Source: Rhodospirillales bacterium
GTDB taxonomy: Bacteria; Pseudomonadota; Alphaproteobacteria; Rhodospirillales; Defluviicoccaceae
Length of the DNA: 57,316 bases
NCBI GenBank assembly: GCA_007695045.1
Contig: REEP01000084.1
Span: forward strand, 1-57,316
Reading direction: 5' to 3'
Of the stretch, positions 19,837 to 31,164 are shown piece by piece (position 1 is the first letter of the stretch; each line of letters starts with the position of its first letter). A model generated the notes under the pieces. That model was not told where the DNA came from and made no database searches. It saw nothing but the letters and a program-made list of their open reading frames with translations. Made by a program: the position numbers and the translations under genes.

Positions 19837-20720
19837 ACCCGCGGTCCGAGCCCCTCGGCGGCGCACCCCTTCTGCAGGTGGAGCACCTGACCATGCGTTT
19901 TGGTGGCCTGGTCGCCATCGGCGATGTCTCGTTCGAGGCTACAGACCGCAAGATCACGGCCATCATCGGCCCAAACGGGGCCGGCAAGACCACCGTGTTC
20001 AACTGCCTCACCGGTTTCTACAAACCGACGGAAGGCCGGCTCACGCTCAATCATCCCCACAAAGGGCCATTCCTGTTGGAACGTATGGAAGGGTTCACCA
20101 TCCCGCAGAAGGCCGATGTTGCCCGCACCTTCCAGAACGTCCGGCTGTTCCCGGCGATGTCGGTGCTGGAGAACCTGATCATCGCCCAGCACAATGTCCT
20201 GATGCGCGCCTCCGGCTATACTTTGTGGGGTCTTCTGGGACTGAAGCGCTTCAGGCAGGCCGAAGCCGGTTCGGTGGACCTGTGCCGCTACTGGCTCGAT
20301 CGGGTCGGCCTGCTGGACCGGGCCGACGACGATGCCGGCAACCTCGCCTACGGCGACCAGCGTCGCCTGGAGATTGCCCGCGCCATGTGCATCCGCCCAG
20401 TACTGCTGTGCCTGGACGAACCGGCGGCCGGCCTCAACCCGCGGGAATCCGCCGAACTGAACCAATTGCTGCTGGCCATCCGGGACGAGCACAAGATCGG
20501 CATCCTGCTCATCGAACACGACATGAGCGTGGTCATGGGCATTTCCGACTACATCGTGGTTCTGGACTACGGCCGGAAAATCGCCGAGGGCGTGCCGGAA
20601 GCGATCCGCAACGATCCGACGGTCATCAAAGCGTATCTTGGTGAAGCCGAGGAGGATGAACTGCCGCCGGAGGTCGCGGCCGATCTGGCCCGTGAGCGGG
20701 CGTCCCAGGCCGAGGGCTGA
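19833..20720 (+). CDS. livG: Branched-chain amino acid ABC transporter ATP-binding protein LivG
   Basis: A 295-residue ABC ATPase energising LivHM. Walker A is GPNGAGKT at about residues 49-56, the Q-loop region is RTFQNVRLFPAMSVLEN, Walker B is LLCLDEPAAGLNP, and the switch histidine is in LIEHDMSVVM. The ABC signature is degenerate: the position normally filled by LSGG or LPYG reads LAYGDQRRLEIARAM, which is normal for LivG. A charged C-terminal extension of about 25 residues follows the usual YLGE end. The ATG at 19833 overlaps the livM stop by four bases. Confidence 0.95.
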   Translation: MNPRSEPLGGAPLLQVEHLTMRFGGLVAIGDVSFEATDRKITAIIGPNGAGKTTVFNCLTGFYKPTEGRLTLNHPHKGPFLLERMEGFTIPQKADVARTFQNVRLFPAMSVLENLIIAQHNVLMRASGYTLWGLLGLKRFRQAEAGSVDLCRYWLDRVGLLDRADDDAGNLAYGDQRRLEIARAMCIRPVLLCLDEPAAGLNPRESAELNQLLLAIRDEHKIGILLIEHDMSVVMGISDYIVVLDYGRKIAEGVPEAIRNDPTVIKAYLGEAEEDELPPEVAADLARERASQAEG

Positions 20721-20728
20721 GCCGGGTC

Positions 20729-21439
20729 ATGCTGAGCATTTCCGGCGTGCACACCTTCTACGGCAGCATCGAGGCCCTGCGCGGTGTCGACCTGGAGATC
20801 AAGGCCGGCGACATCGTGAGCCTGATCGGTGCCAACGGCGCCGGCAAATCGACCCTGCTGATGACGGTGTGCGGCAAGCCCCGGGCCGCCCGCGGGCGCA
20901 TCGTGTTCGACGGCGAGGATATCACCATTAAGCCGACCCACGAGATCATCGCGTCCGGTATCGCACAGTCGCCCGAGGGCCGACGCATCTTCCCCCGGAT
21001 GAGCGTCCTGGAAAATCTGCAGATCGGAGCCACCACCGCCGACCCCGCACACTACGACCGGGACCTCGAGCGGGTTTACGACCTGTTCCCGATCCTGAAG
21101 GAGCGCAGCAACCAGCGCGGCGGCACCCTTTCCGGCGGCGAACAGCAGATGCTGGCAATCGGCCGGGCGTTGATGAGCCGGCCGAGGCTCCTGCTGCTGG
21201 ACGAGCCGTCGTTGGGGCTGGCGCCCAAGGTGGTGCAGCAGATCTTCCGCACCATCAAGGAAATCAACGAGGAACAGGGGGTGACCGTGTTCCTGGTGGA
21301 ACAGAATGCCTATCACGCCTTGAAGCTGGCCCATCGGGCTTACGTCATGGTCACCGGGCGTATCAGCCTGAGCGGCAGCGGCGCGGATCTTCTCGCCAAT
21401 CCCGAAGTTCGGGCCGCCTACCTTGAGGGCGGACACTAG
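20729..21439 (+). CDS. livF: Branched-chain amino acid ABC transporter ATP-binding protein LivF
   Basis: A 236-residue ABC ATPase, the partner of LivG. Walker A is GANGAGKST, the family hallmark SPEGRRIFPRMSVLENLQIGA follows in two parts, the signature is LSGGEQQMLAIGRALM, Walker B is LLLLDEPSLGLAP, and the protein ends YLEGGH as LivF proteins typically do. It starts eight bases after livG. All catalytic residues are present. Confidence 0.96.
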   Translation: MLSISGVHTFYGSIEALRGVDLEIKAGDIVSLIGANGAGKSTLLMTVCGKPRAARGRIVFDGEDITIKPTHEIIASGIAQSPEGRRIFPRMSVLENLQIGATTADPAHYDRDLERVYDLFPILKERSNQRGGTLSGGEQQMLAIGRALMSRPRLLLLDEPSLGLAPKVVQQIFRTIKEINEEQGVTVFLVEQNAYHALKLAHRAYVMVTGRISLSGSGADLLANPEVRAAYLEGGH

Positions 21440-21460
21440 ATGAGGACCGAAGGCTGAGCG

Positions 21461-21811
21461 ATGGAAGACGTGCTGGGGACGTCCCTACCGGTGTTCATCG
21501 GCATTACCGTCGTGATCATCGGCTTCGCCGCGTTCATGACCGGCCAAGCCGTGGCCAACACGTGGCGCCCGGCTTGGCAGATGGTGTTTTACTCGGTGCT
21601 CTTGGGGTTCGCCGCCCGCTTCATGATCTTTGCGCTCTATGAAGGGGAGTTGTTTTCCTTGACCGGCTACCTGATCGATACGGTCACCTTGTTGCTGATC
21701 GGCCTGTTCGCGTACCGACTGACCCGGGCTCGAAAGATGGTGCAACAATACCCGTGGCTTTACGAGCGTCACGGCCTGTTCGGTTGGCGGCCGCGGGGAG
21801 AAGGACGGTAG
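21461..21811 (+). CDS. Small membrane protein of liv operon (DUF6867-like)
   Basis: A 116-residue protein with three hydrophobic segments, at about residues 10-30, 42-60 and 68-88, and a basic C-terminal tail (RARKMVQQYPWLYERHGLF). It lies 21 bases after livF and before livK on the same strand, and so is likely co-transcribed. I believe it belongs to the small family DUF6867 that accompanies liv operons in alphaproteobacteria, but that name is from memory and needs a profile search. Function is unknown; an accessory of the transporter is a reasonable guess from position. Confidence 0.75.
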   Translation: MEDVLGTSLPVFIGITVVIIGFAAFMTGQAVANTWRPAWQMVFYSVLLGFAARFMIFALYEGELFSLTGYLIDTVTLLLIGLFAYRLTRARKMVQQYPWLYERHGLFGWRPRGEGR

Positions 21812-22001
21812 CCCGATCGCGTTCCGAACCAGAACCGGCCCGGCTGCGGCAGAGCGCAGAGGAGAAGACACAGATATGCAGCCCGTGGCGCAATCGAGAA
21901 AGATTGTGTCGTGACTGGAACTGGATATTGTGGTGGCGTGATTGCCACGGATGGCAGCGTGCGCGGAGGCGGCGCTCAGGATGAGGGAGGGTTATCAGCT
22001 C

Positions 22002-23117
22002 ATGACGGTTTCAAGGTTCGCTATGTCCACCATTGCGGCGGCAGCGGCCGTCGTTATCGCCGGTGCCGTACCGGCGCAGGCCGAGATTACGATCGCGACC
22101 GCCGGGCCGATGACCGGGCAGTATGCCGTGTTCGGGCAGCAGATGAAGGCGGGCGCCGAACAGGCGGTGAAGGATATCAACGCCGCCGGCGGTGTGCTCG
22201 GCCAGCAGCTCGTGCTGGAGATCGGGGACGATGTCTGTGACCCCAAGCAGGCGGTGGCCGTTGCCAACCAGTTCGCCGGGCGCGGCGTGGTGATGGTTGC
22301 CGGTCATTTCTGCTCCGGTTCGTCGATCCCTGCCTCCGACGTCTATTACGAGGAGGGGATCCTTCAGATCTCGCCAGCCTCCACCAACCCGCAACTCACC
22401 GAAGCCGGCAAGTGGAACGTGTTCCGAACCTGCGGGCGCGACGACCAGCAGGGAGAGGTCGCGGGCAACTTCATGGCCGATAACTTCGCTGACAAGCGGA
22501 TCGCCATCGTCCATGACAAGCAGGCCTATTCCAAGGGCTTGGCCGACGAGACCAAGAAGCAGCTCAACGCCCGCGGCATCCAGGAAGTGCTGTACGACAC
22601 CATCACCCCGGGCGAACGGGACTATTCCGCTCTGGTCAGCAAGCTTAACGCCGAGGGTGTGGACATTCTGTATTACGGTGGCTACCACACCGAGGCAGGG
22701 CTGATCGTGCGGCAGATGCGTGATCAGGGCATGGATACGCGGTTGATTTCCGGTGATGCCCTGGTTACGGACGAGTACTGGAGCATTACGGGTGACCTCG
22801 GCGCCGGCACGATGATGACCTTCAGCCCCGATCCACGCAAAAACCCGATCGCCGCCCCGATCGTGGAGGAGTTCCGGGCCCAGGGTATCGAGCCCGAGGG
22901 TTACACTCTCTACACTTACGGCACCATCCAGGCCTGGGCGCAGGCGGTTGAGCAGGCCGGGACGACCGATCCCGAAGCGGTGGCCGAAGTGCTCAAGTCG
23001 GGGAACTTCGAAACGGTGTTGGGCCCGATCGGCTTTGACGAGAAGGGCGATGTTACTGCGCCAGGCTACGTGTTCTACGTCTGGCAGGACGGTAGTTACG
23101 AATACGTCCAGAACTGA
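22002..23117 (+). CDS. livK: Branched-chain amino acid ABC transporter substrate-binding protein LivK
   Basis: A 371-residue periplasmic binding protein (type I fold). The signal peptide has a hydrophobic core at residues 8-22 and probable cleavage after AQA at 27. The mature part opens EITIATAGPMTGQYAVFGQQ, the usual LivJ/LivK start, followed by AAGGVLGQQLVLEIGDDVCDP and the ligand-site region GHFCSGSSIPASDVY. The ATG at 22002 has GGGAGGG ten bases upstream. Length matches E. coli LivJ/LivK. It follows the DUF6867-like gene by 190 bases, so it may have its own promoter for higher expression. Confidence 0.95.
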   Translation: MTVSRFAMSTIAAAAAVVIAGAVPAQAEITIATAGPMTGQYAVFGQQMKAGAEQAVKDINAAGGVLGQQLVLEIGDDVCDPKQAVAVANQFAGRGVVMVAGHFCSGSSIPASDVYYEEGILQISPASTNPQLTEAGKWNVFRTCGRDDQQGEVAGNFMADNFADKRIAIVHDKQAYSKGLADETKKQLNARGIQEVLYDTITPGERDYSALVSKLNAEGVDILYYGGYHTEAGLIVRQMRDQGMDTRLISGDALVTDEYWSITGDLGAGTMMTFSPDPRKNPIAAPIVEEFRAQGIEPEGYTLYTYGTIQAWAQAVEQAGTTDPEAVAEVLKSGNFETVLGPIGFDEKGDVTAPGYVFYVWQDGSYEYVQN

Positions 23118-23140
23118 GCAGCGCCAACTGATACGACTTA

Positions 23141-23168
23141 GGGCCCGGGGCAGGATCGACCCGGGCCC
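23141..23168 (+). terminator. Terminator-like hairpin after livK
   Basis: GGGCCCGGG at 23141-23149 pairs perfectly with CCCGGGCCC at 23160-23168 around a 10-base loop, 24 bases after the livK stop. A short pyrimidine-rich stretch follows (GCTTCGTCT) but no long T-run. The stem is very stable and probably ends the liv operon. Confidence 0.55.
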
Positions 23169-23343
23169 GCTTCGTCTATGCCCTACTGCGGCTGGAGCGC
23201 TCCTGCCGACGGTCCGTTGACGACCCGGGGCTTGCGCCATCCGTTCCCCGTTTTTCCTTAACCCCATTTTTGCTTAACATGGCGCGATCGCCCACACACA
23301 TAGGGGTCAACGACTTCGGACGACCCTGGAAATTGCGTGGGTT

Positions 23344-23359
23344 CCGGGTATACTCCCGG
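23344..23359 (+). promoter_or_regulatory. Probable frdA -10 box inside an inverted repeat
   Basis: TATACT at 23349-23354 is one base from the sigma70 -10 consensus and lies 35 bases before the frdA ATG. It is exactly flanked by CCGGG and CCCGG, forming a small palindrome. No good -35 is seen 17 bases upstream (CTGGAA-like), so an activator may be needed. The repeat could be an operator. Confidence 0.45.
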
Positions 23360-23389
23360 GCCAACGCCAGGGAGGAATGGGAGCAATCA

Positions 23390-25138
23390 ATGGATACCGT
23401 CACCACCGATATCGCCGTTGTCGGCGCGGGGGGCGCTGGTCTGCGCGCTGCCATCGCCGCAGCTGAGGCGGACCCTGCGGTCAGCGTTCTGCTCGTTTCC
23501 AAAGTGTACCCCATGCGCAGCCATACGTGTGCCGCGGAGGGCGGGGCTGCCGCTGTCGCCAAATCCGACGACAGCCTCGAATATCACTTCAACGACACCG
23601 TCACCGGTGCGGACTGGCTCGCCGACCAGGATGCCGTGGAGCTGTTCGTCAACGAGATTCCTCGAGAATTGACATTGCTCGAGCACTGGGGTTGCCCCTG
23701 GAGCCGGGAGGATGCCGGGGAGGTGGCGGTGCGGCCATTCGGCGGCATGAAGATCAAGCGCACGTGGTACGCCGCCGACAAAACCGGTTTCCACATGCTA
23801 CACACCCTGTTTCAGACGTCGCTCAAGTATCCGTCCATCAAGCGTCTGGACGAGCATTTCTGTGTCGACCTTCTGGTGGATGATGGCCGGTGCCATGGCC
23901 TTACTGCGATGGAAGTGCGCACCGGCCGGATGAAGATGATCAAGGCCAAGGCGGTGATCATTGCTTCCGGCGGCGCCGGGCGGATTTTCGCGTTCACCAC
24001 CAATGGCGCGATCAAGACCGGCGACGGCATGGCCATGGCCTACCGTGCCGGCGTCCCGCTGAAGGACATGGAGTTTGTCCAGTACCATCCGACCGGGCTG
24101 CCGGGCAGCGGCATCCTGCTGACGGAAGGCTGCCGCGGCGAAGGCGGCTACCTGCTGAACAAGGACAACTACCGGTACCTTCAGGACTACAATCTGGGTC
24201 CTGCAGAAGACAAGCCTCGCCTCAAGGCGATGGAACTTGGCCCGCGCGACCGCCTGAGCCAAGCCTTCTACCACGAGTCCCAAAAGGGGCGGACAGTCGA
24301 GACCAAGTGGGGCGACGTCGTCTACCTGGACATGCGTCACCTCGGTGAGAAGCTGATCGACGAACGGCTCCCCCTCGTGCGCGATCTGGCGCGCAGTTAC
24401 GTGAATGCCGATCCCGTCACCGACCTCGTGCCGGTCCGCCCGGTGGTTCATTACATGATGGGCGGGATCCACACCGACATCAACGCGGCCACGACCATCG
24501 ACGGCCTGTATGCCGCCGGCGAGTGTGCCTGTGTCACGATTAACGGCGCCAACCGCCTGGGCTCCAACTCCCTTGGCGAGCTTCTCGTGTTCGGCGCCCG
24601 GGCCGGGCGGTTCGCGGTCGAACATGTGAAGTCGGTCAAGGCTCCCGGGGACATCATCGAAAAGCAGGCGGCCGACTCGGAAGGCCGCGTCAAGGCACTG
24701 TTCCGACGCCCCAAGAGCGGAGAACGGGTGGCAGCAATGCGCAACGCATTGACCCTCAGCATGGAAGACGGCTGCGGCATCTACCGCACTGAGGAGACCA
24801 TCAGGTCCACCTGCAATACCATTACCGACCTGCGCGCCCGCTTTCAGGACCTGGCCCTGGAGGACCACAGCAACGTCTTCAACACGGACCTGTATCAGGC
24901 GCTGGAGCTGGGCTGCATGATCGAGGTTGCACACACCGTGGCCCAATCGGCACTGGAGCGGAAAGAGTCGCGAGGTGCGCATCAGCGACTTGATTACGAG
25001 GCCCGGGATGACGCGACCTACCTCAAGCATTCCATGGCCTACTACAACCCGAACGGCGATCCGCGGATCGACTATGCCGACGTAGTGATCACCAAGTCAC
25101 AGCCCGCAGCCCGGGTTTACGGAGGAAGCGCAGCATGA
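23390..25138 (+). CDS. frdA: Fumarate reductase flavoprotein subunit
   Basis: A 582-residue flavoprotein that reduces fumarate to succinate (or the reverse) at the cytoplasmic face of the inner membrane. The dinucleotide motif is [10 protein letters not shown] at residues 12-21. His45 in [13 protein letters not shown] is the expected covalent FAD attachment site. Active-site elements include His233 ([10 protein letters not shown]), Glu246 and Arg249 (TEGCRGEGG), and HYMMGGI further on. The sequence follows E. coli FrdA closely throughout, ending in ARVYGG. The ATG at 23390 was chosen by that alignment and by GGGAG upstream; 40 further codons are open upstream without similarity. It overlaps frdB by four bases (ATGA). 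Direction of use in the cell cannot be read from the sequence. Confidence 0.94.
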   Translation: MDTVTTDIAVVGAGGAGLRAAIAAAEADPAVSVLLVSKVYPMRSHTCAAEGGAAAVAKSDDSLEYHFNDTVTGADWLADQDAVELFVNEIPRELTLLEHWGCPWSREDAGEVAVRPFGGMKIKRTWYAADKTGFHMLHTLFQTSLKYPSIKRLDEHFCVDLLVDDGRCHGLTAMEVRTGRMKMIKAKAVIIASGGAGRIFAFTTNGAIKTGDGMAMAYRAGVPLKDMEFVQYHPTGLPGSGILLTEGCRGEGGYLLNKDNYRYLQDYNLGPAEDKPRLKAMELGPRDRLSQAFYHESQKGRTVETKWGDVVYLDMRHLGEKLIDERLPLVRDLARSYVNADPVTDLVPVRPVVHYMMGGIHTDINAATTIDGLYAAGECACVTINGANRLGSNSLGELLVFGARAGRFAVEHVKSVKAPGDIIEKQAADSEGRVKALFRRPKSGERVAAMRNALTLSMEDGCGIYRTEETIRSTCNTITDLRARFQDLALEDHSNVFNTDLYQALELGCMIEVAHTVAQSALERKESRGAHQRLDYEARDDATYLKHSMAYYNPNGDPRIDYADVVITKSQPAARVYGGSAA

Positions 25139-25878
25139 CTGAGCGCAAGATCGAACTGGAAGTGCTCCGCTACCGCCCGGAGCAGGATGCCGAGCCCTGG
25201 TTCCAGACCTACACCGTCCCGTGTCCGGAGGAATGGGTGGTGCTGGATGCGCTCAACTACGTCAAGGACGAGATCGACCGCACCCTCAGTTACCGCTGGT
25301 CGTGCCACATGTTCGTGTGCGGCAGTTGCGGCATGGTGATCGACGGCGAACCCAAACTCGCCTGCAAAGCCTTCCTTCGAGACTATGGCGACAAGATCCG
25401 GGTGGAGCCGCTGGCCAACTTCCCGATCGAACGCGATCTCGTGATCGTCATGGACGACTTCATGGAGAAGCTGGAGAGCGTAAAGCCGTATCTGATCCCG
25501 AAGGAAGAAAAATCCCTGGATGAGGGGTCATACCTGCAGACACCGGCGCAGCTCAAGGCCTACAAGCAGTATTCCATGTGCATCAACTGCATGCTGTGCT
25601 ACTCGGCGTGTCCGCAATATGGCCTGGCACCCGAATTCATCGGACCGGCGGCGCTTGCGTTGGCCCACCGCTACAACATGGACTCCCGGGATGTCGGCCG
25701 GAAAGCTCGGGAGGACACGGTCGCCAGCCACGAAGGCATCTGGGAGTGCAGCTTCGTTGGGGCCTGCTCCGAGGTCTGCCCCAAGAGCGTCGATCCGGCC
25801 GGGGCGATCCAGCAGGTCAAGTTCTCGAGCGCGATCGATTACTTTACGTCCTGGCTGCCGGGGGGAGGGAGCCGATGA
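25135..25878 (+). CDS. frdB: Fumarate reductase iron-sulfur subunit
   Basis: A 247-residue electron-transfer subunit with all cluster ligands. Cys57, 62, 65 and 77 form the [2Fe-2S] site ([12 protein letters not shown] and LACK). Cys149, 152 and 155 with Cys215 form the [4Fe-4S] site ([12 protein letters not shown]). Cys159, 205 and 211 form the [3Fe-4S] site ([12 protein letters not shown]). These assignments follow the E. coli FrdB pattern. The conserved [10 protein letters not shown] and NPEFIGPAA-like blocks are present. It starts within the frdA stop and ends within the frdC start, so translation of the operon is tightly coupled. Confidence 0.95.
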   Translation: MTERKIELEVLRYRPEQDAEPWFQTYTVPCPEEWVVLDALNYVKDEIDRTLSYRWSCHMFVCGSCGMVIDGEPKLACKAFLRDYGDKIRVEPLANFPIERDLVIVMDDFMEKLESVKPYLIPKEEKSLDEGSYLQTPAQLKAYKQYSMCINCMLCYSACPQYGLAPEFIGPAALALAHRYNMDSRDVGRKAREDTVASHEGIWECSFVGACSEVCPKSVDPAGAIQQVKFSSAIDYFTSWLPGGGSR

Positions 25879-26267
25879 GCCGCAAACCGTACCAGCGCGA
25901 ATTGCCGAAAACGACCTGGTTTCTTCGGCATGCCCGTTACAAGAAGTACATGCTGCACGAGATCAGCGCCATCGCTGTGGCGGTGTACCTGTTGATCCTG
26001 ATTGTCGGGCTGTTCCGGCTGGCGCAAGGACCGGACGCCTGGGCCGGCTGGCTCGCCTTCGTCACCAGCCCGCTGGGTCTGGTTATCCACCTGATCGTGT
26101 TCGGTCTGTCGTTGGTGCATACGACCGCATGGTTCAAGGCGGTACCGCAGGCAATGCGCATTCAGCGTGGCGAACAGTTCGTGCCGGGACCGACCATCGT
26201 TGGCGCCCATTATGTCGTCTGGGCCGCGGTCTCGGTTTTTGTCCTGATTCTGGCAGGAGTGGCTTAA
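25875..26267 (+). CDS. frdC: Fumarate reductase membrane anchor subunit C
   Basis: A 130-residue protein with three membrane segments at about residues 28-48, 60-85 and 108-128. It matches E. coli-type FrdC: a KPYQR opening, YKKYMLHEISA with Glu29 at the position of the quinone-site Glu, GPDAWAGWLAF, and HTTAWFKAVPQAM. No heme-ligand pattern of the SdhC type is apparent, consistent with a heme-free anchor. The ATG at 25875 overlaps the frdB stop by four bases. frdD follows four bases after its stop. Confidence 0.9.
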   Translation: MSRKPYQRELPKTTWFLRHARYKKYMLHEISAIAVAVYLLILIVGLFRLAQGPDAWAGWLAFVTSPLGLVIHLIVFGLSLVHTTAWFKAVPQAMRIQRGEQFVPGPTIVGAHYVVWAAVSVFVLILAGVA

Positions 26268-26271
26268 GACC

Positions 26272-26616
26272 ATGGCGCGTTCACACAAGGCTCCTTTTTG
26301 GTTTCTGTTCGCCGCCGGGGGCACCGTGGTCGCCTTCGTCCTGCCGGTCATGGTCCTGGTCACCGGGATCGCCCCGACGCTGGGGCTGTTCACGGAGGCG
26401 CTGTCATACGACGCGATGAGTGCGTTCGTCGGCAACTGGATCGTCAAGATCATCCTGTTCGGGATCCTCACGTTGGCGCTGTGGCATGCCGCCCATCGTC
26501 TCCGTGTGGTTGCGCACGATTTCGGTATTCGTGCCGACGCGCCCGTTGCGGGCACGGTCTACGGTCTTGCCGCGCTCGGGACGGTGCTGACGGCCATCGC
26601 GCTGCTGAGCGTGTGA
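26272..26616 (+). CDS. frdD: Fumarate reductase membrane anchor subunit D
   Basis: A 114-residue protein with three membrane segments (about residues 10-36, 52-75 and 92-113). It resembles FrdD of E. coli: PFWFLFAAGGTVVAFVLPVM, then LGLFTEALSYDAMSAFV, then LWHAAHRLRVVAHDFGI. His75 aligns with the E. coli FrdD histidine near the proximal quinone site. FrdC and FrdD together bind menaquinol or ubiquinol and hold FrdAB on the membrane. It is the last gene of the operon; a strong hairpin follows. Confidence 0.88.
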   Translation: MARSHKAPFWFLFAAGGTVVAFVLPVMVLVTGIAPTLGLFTEALSYDAMSAFVGNWIVKIILFGILTLALWHAAHRLRVVAHDFGIRADAPVAGTVYGLAALGTVLTAIALLSV

Positions 26617-26630
26617 GACGACGGGAGGGG

Positions 26631-26658
26631 CGGGCACCCGGCCTAGCCGGGGTGCCCG
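26631..26658 (+). terminator. Hairpin after frdD
   Basis: CGGGCACCCGGC pairs with GCCGGGGTGCCCG (12 bp with a single bulged G) around a 3-base loop, 15 bases after the frdD stop. No T-run follows. It is the likely end of the frd operon. Confidence 0.5.
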
Positions 26659-26739
26659 CGCAAACTATCGCGATTCCGACGTTCGGGGCCGCCACCGCCT
26701 TCCTGATCGTCGGCGCCACAACCTTCTGACGATCGATCC

Positions 26740-27168
26740 GTGTCTACGATGCGCCAAGCTCAGGGAACCCTGTCAATCCGAACGCAGGGACCGGGGCTGT
26801 ACGAAGTGACGGAAGCCGTGGCGGAGTGGCTCGGCCGTCAGTCTGTCACCACCGGTCTCCTCACCGTCTTCTGCCGGCACACCAGTGCTTCCCTGACCAT
26901 TCAGGAGAATGCCGATGCCGACGTTCGCCGCGACCTCGAGGATTTCTTCGCCGGTCTTGCGCCAGCCGACCAGCGTCGCTACCGCCATACCGCCGAAGGG
27001 CCGGACGACATGCCGGCGCATATCCGGTCGGCACTGACGGATGTTCAGATCGCCATCCCGATTGCCGATGGCAGGTTGGCCCTGGGCACGTGGCAGGGGC
27101 TGTTTCTGTTCGAGCATCGTTCGCGGGCGCATCAGCGGAGCCTGATCCTCCACGTCATCGGCGAATGA
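26740..27168 (+). CDS. YjbQ family protein (UPF0047)
   Basis: A 142-residue single-domain protein of the YjbQ/UPF0047 family, some members of which show weak thiamine-phosphate synthase activity. Hallmarks are LLTVFCRHTSASLTIQENAD at residues 42-61, the HTAEGPDDMPAHIRSAL block with conserved His and Asp, and GTWQGLFLFEHR near the end. The physiological role is not settled for the family. The start is GTG at 26740; an ATG at 26749 would remove three residues. It lies 123 bases after frdD and is probably a separate unit. Confidence 0.9.
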   Translation: MSTMRQAQGTLSIRTQGPGLYEVTEAVAEWLGRQSVTTGLLTVFCRHTSASLTIQENADADVRRDLEDFFAGLAPADQRRYRHTAEGPDDMPAHIRSALTDVQIAIPIADGRLALGTWQGLFLFEHRSRAHQRSLILHVIGE

Positions 27169-27342
27169 AGCCATGCCGCCAATGCCGACACAGATCGTCT
27201 GTGCCCGATGAGCCTGGTAACAGTCCAGCCCTGGACACCCTTTCCGGCGGGTGCGGGGAAGCCGGTGGAAAATCGCGGCGGCATCCTCCATCATGGCAGG
27301 CGTTGTGAATCAAGATCGCGAACCAGCGAAGGAGGAGCCGCG

Positions 27343-27993
27343 ATGACCCAAGAGCCGCAGGATTCCGGCGGTCCGGGAACCGAGAACACCATCCGCGAGG
27401 CTGTTGCCGTATTTCAGGACGAGTCGTCGTTGCAGGCAGCGGTGGATGACCTTCTGAACGCCGGCTTCGATCGGTCCGAATTGAGCCTGCTGGCCGGCCA
27501 AGAGGCGGTCGATCAAAAGCTCGGTCACGTCTACGAGAAAGTGAGCGACCTGGAAGACGATCCGAGTGCCCCGCGGGTCGCCTATCGCGGTCGCGACTCC
27601 CTCACCGAGGGGCGCGCCGCACTGGCGGGTGGTCTGGGCTACGTCGGCGCTGTCGTGGCAGGCGGTGCTGTCGTGGCAACGGGCGGGACTCTGGCCGCGG
27701 TTATCGCGGCAACGGTCGCTGCCGGCGGCGGCGGTGGCCTGCTCGGGACCCTCGCGGCGCGCTGGCTCGGCAAAGAGCGCGCCAAGAATCTCGAAGCGCA
27801 ACTGGAACACGGCGGGATTCTGTTGTGGGTTCGCGTTCGCGATGCCGCGCACGAGCAGCGGGCCCTGTCTATACTCTCGCAGCACAGTACAGACGACGTA
27901 CATGTTCACGATCTGCCTGCGGGAACGTCGCCGGAGGGCGCCCCGATCGATGGTTTCGTGCCGGACCCCTTCCTCCCCGGCGCACGCGTTTAG
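27343..27993 (+). CDS. Uncharacterised protein with stress-protein-17M-like N-terminus and glycine-rich membrane segment
   Basis: A 216-residue protein. Residues 16-55 (EAVAVFQDESSLQAAVDDLLNAGF split over a beta-alpha unit, then SELSLLAG) resemble the N-terminal domain of YflT/general stress protein 17M. Residues about 92-140 form an Ala/Gly-rich hydrophobic hairpin of the glycine-zipper kind. The C-terminal part has a second beta-alpha unit (GGILLWVRV ... VHVHDLP), so the hairpin may be inserted in one fold. The ATG at 27343 has AAGGAGGAG just upstream. Function unknown. Confidence 0.8.
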   Translation: MTQEPQDSGGPGTENTIREAVAVFQDESSLQAAVDDLLNAGFDRSELSLLAGQEAVDQKLGHVYEKVSDLEDDPSAPRVAYRGRDSLTEGRAALAGGLGYVGAVVAGGAVVATGGTLAAVIAATVAAGGGGGLLGTLAARWLGKERAKNLEAQLEHGGILLWVRVRDAAHEQRALSILSQHSTDDVHVHDLPAGTSPEGAPIDGFVPDPFLPGARV

Positions 27994-28084
27994 GCAATCG
28001 TAACAATGTGCCCGTTGACGGCTCAAGGCAGTGCCATCAGCCAAAAAAGGAGACGGACGTCCAGGTAGCGAGGGAGGTGGACCA

Positions 28085-28624
28085 ATGACCTCGTCACTGC
28101 GGCCGCGCGGGCCGACAGAGCGGCATGCGTCCCGGGACCTTGAGATCGTGGCGGACGCGGCGTCGGCCCTCGACATTACCGAGTTCGAGTTTTTTCGATT
28201 GGCGTTCCGCCGCTGGCACGGCCGGCTGCCGGCAGAGCGCTCACTGGAGCGTGACTTCGCCGACCATATGCTCCGTCAACGCACGCCCGCGTGGGTACGA
28301 AGCCTTGCCGCCGAGGTGCTCAGGCGCCGGCGGCTCGGCACCCTCGATCCGGACGTTCTGGGGGCCGGGCGGTTTCGCGATCGTCCGACCCGCCCCCGTC
28401 ACGCCGTGATCTCCGTCGCGGCCGCCCTCGCCGTATGGTTTGTGTTCTTTGCCTTCCTGATGCAGGACGTCAGCAGCAGCCCCTGGGACCGCGTGGCCAT
28501 GCAAACATCGCGGCCGGCCGCTTGCACCACGGGCTCCGCTTTTCATGATGCCTGGGCTGCGCTGCTGAGTGGCGATGCCGATTTGGGGTGCGGCGACGAC
28601 GGGGGTGAGGCGGCCGACCGCTGA
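28085..28624 (+). CDS. Hypothetical single-pass membrane protein
   Basis: A 179-residue protein that I do not recognise. Residues 1-100 are basic and helical (RRWHGRLPAERSLERDFADH and a following Arg-rich stretch). A single hydrophobic segment spans about 105-128. The remaining 50 residues contain two cysteines (CTTGSAF and LGCGDDG) that would lie in the periplasm if the N-terminus is cytoplasmic. The ATG at 28085 is preceded by GGGAGGTGG, a good ribosome-binding site. It follows the previous gene by 91 bases and is convergent with gyrB. Confidence 0.65.
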   Translation: MTSSLRPRGPTERHASRDLEIVADAASALDITEFEFFRLAFRRWHGRLPAERSLERDFADHMLRQRTPAWVRSLAAEVLRRRRLGTLDPDVLGAGRFRDRPTRPRHAVISVAAALAVWFVFFAFLMQDVSSSPWDRVAMQTSRPAACTTGSAFHDAWAALLSGDADLGCGDDGGEAADR

Positions 28625-28656
28625 CGGCGACACCGACAGTGCCGGTCCGGTCGGCC

Positions 28657-31164
<2,508 letters not shown>

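Noticed and set aside
22011-23267. A 418-codon minus-strand frame across livK
   Set aside because: The plus strand encodes a binding protein with a signal peptide; the antisense product resembles no family.
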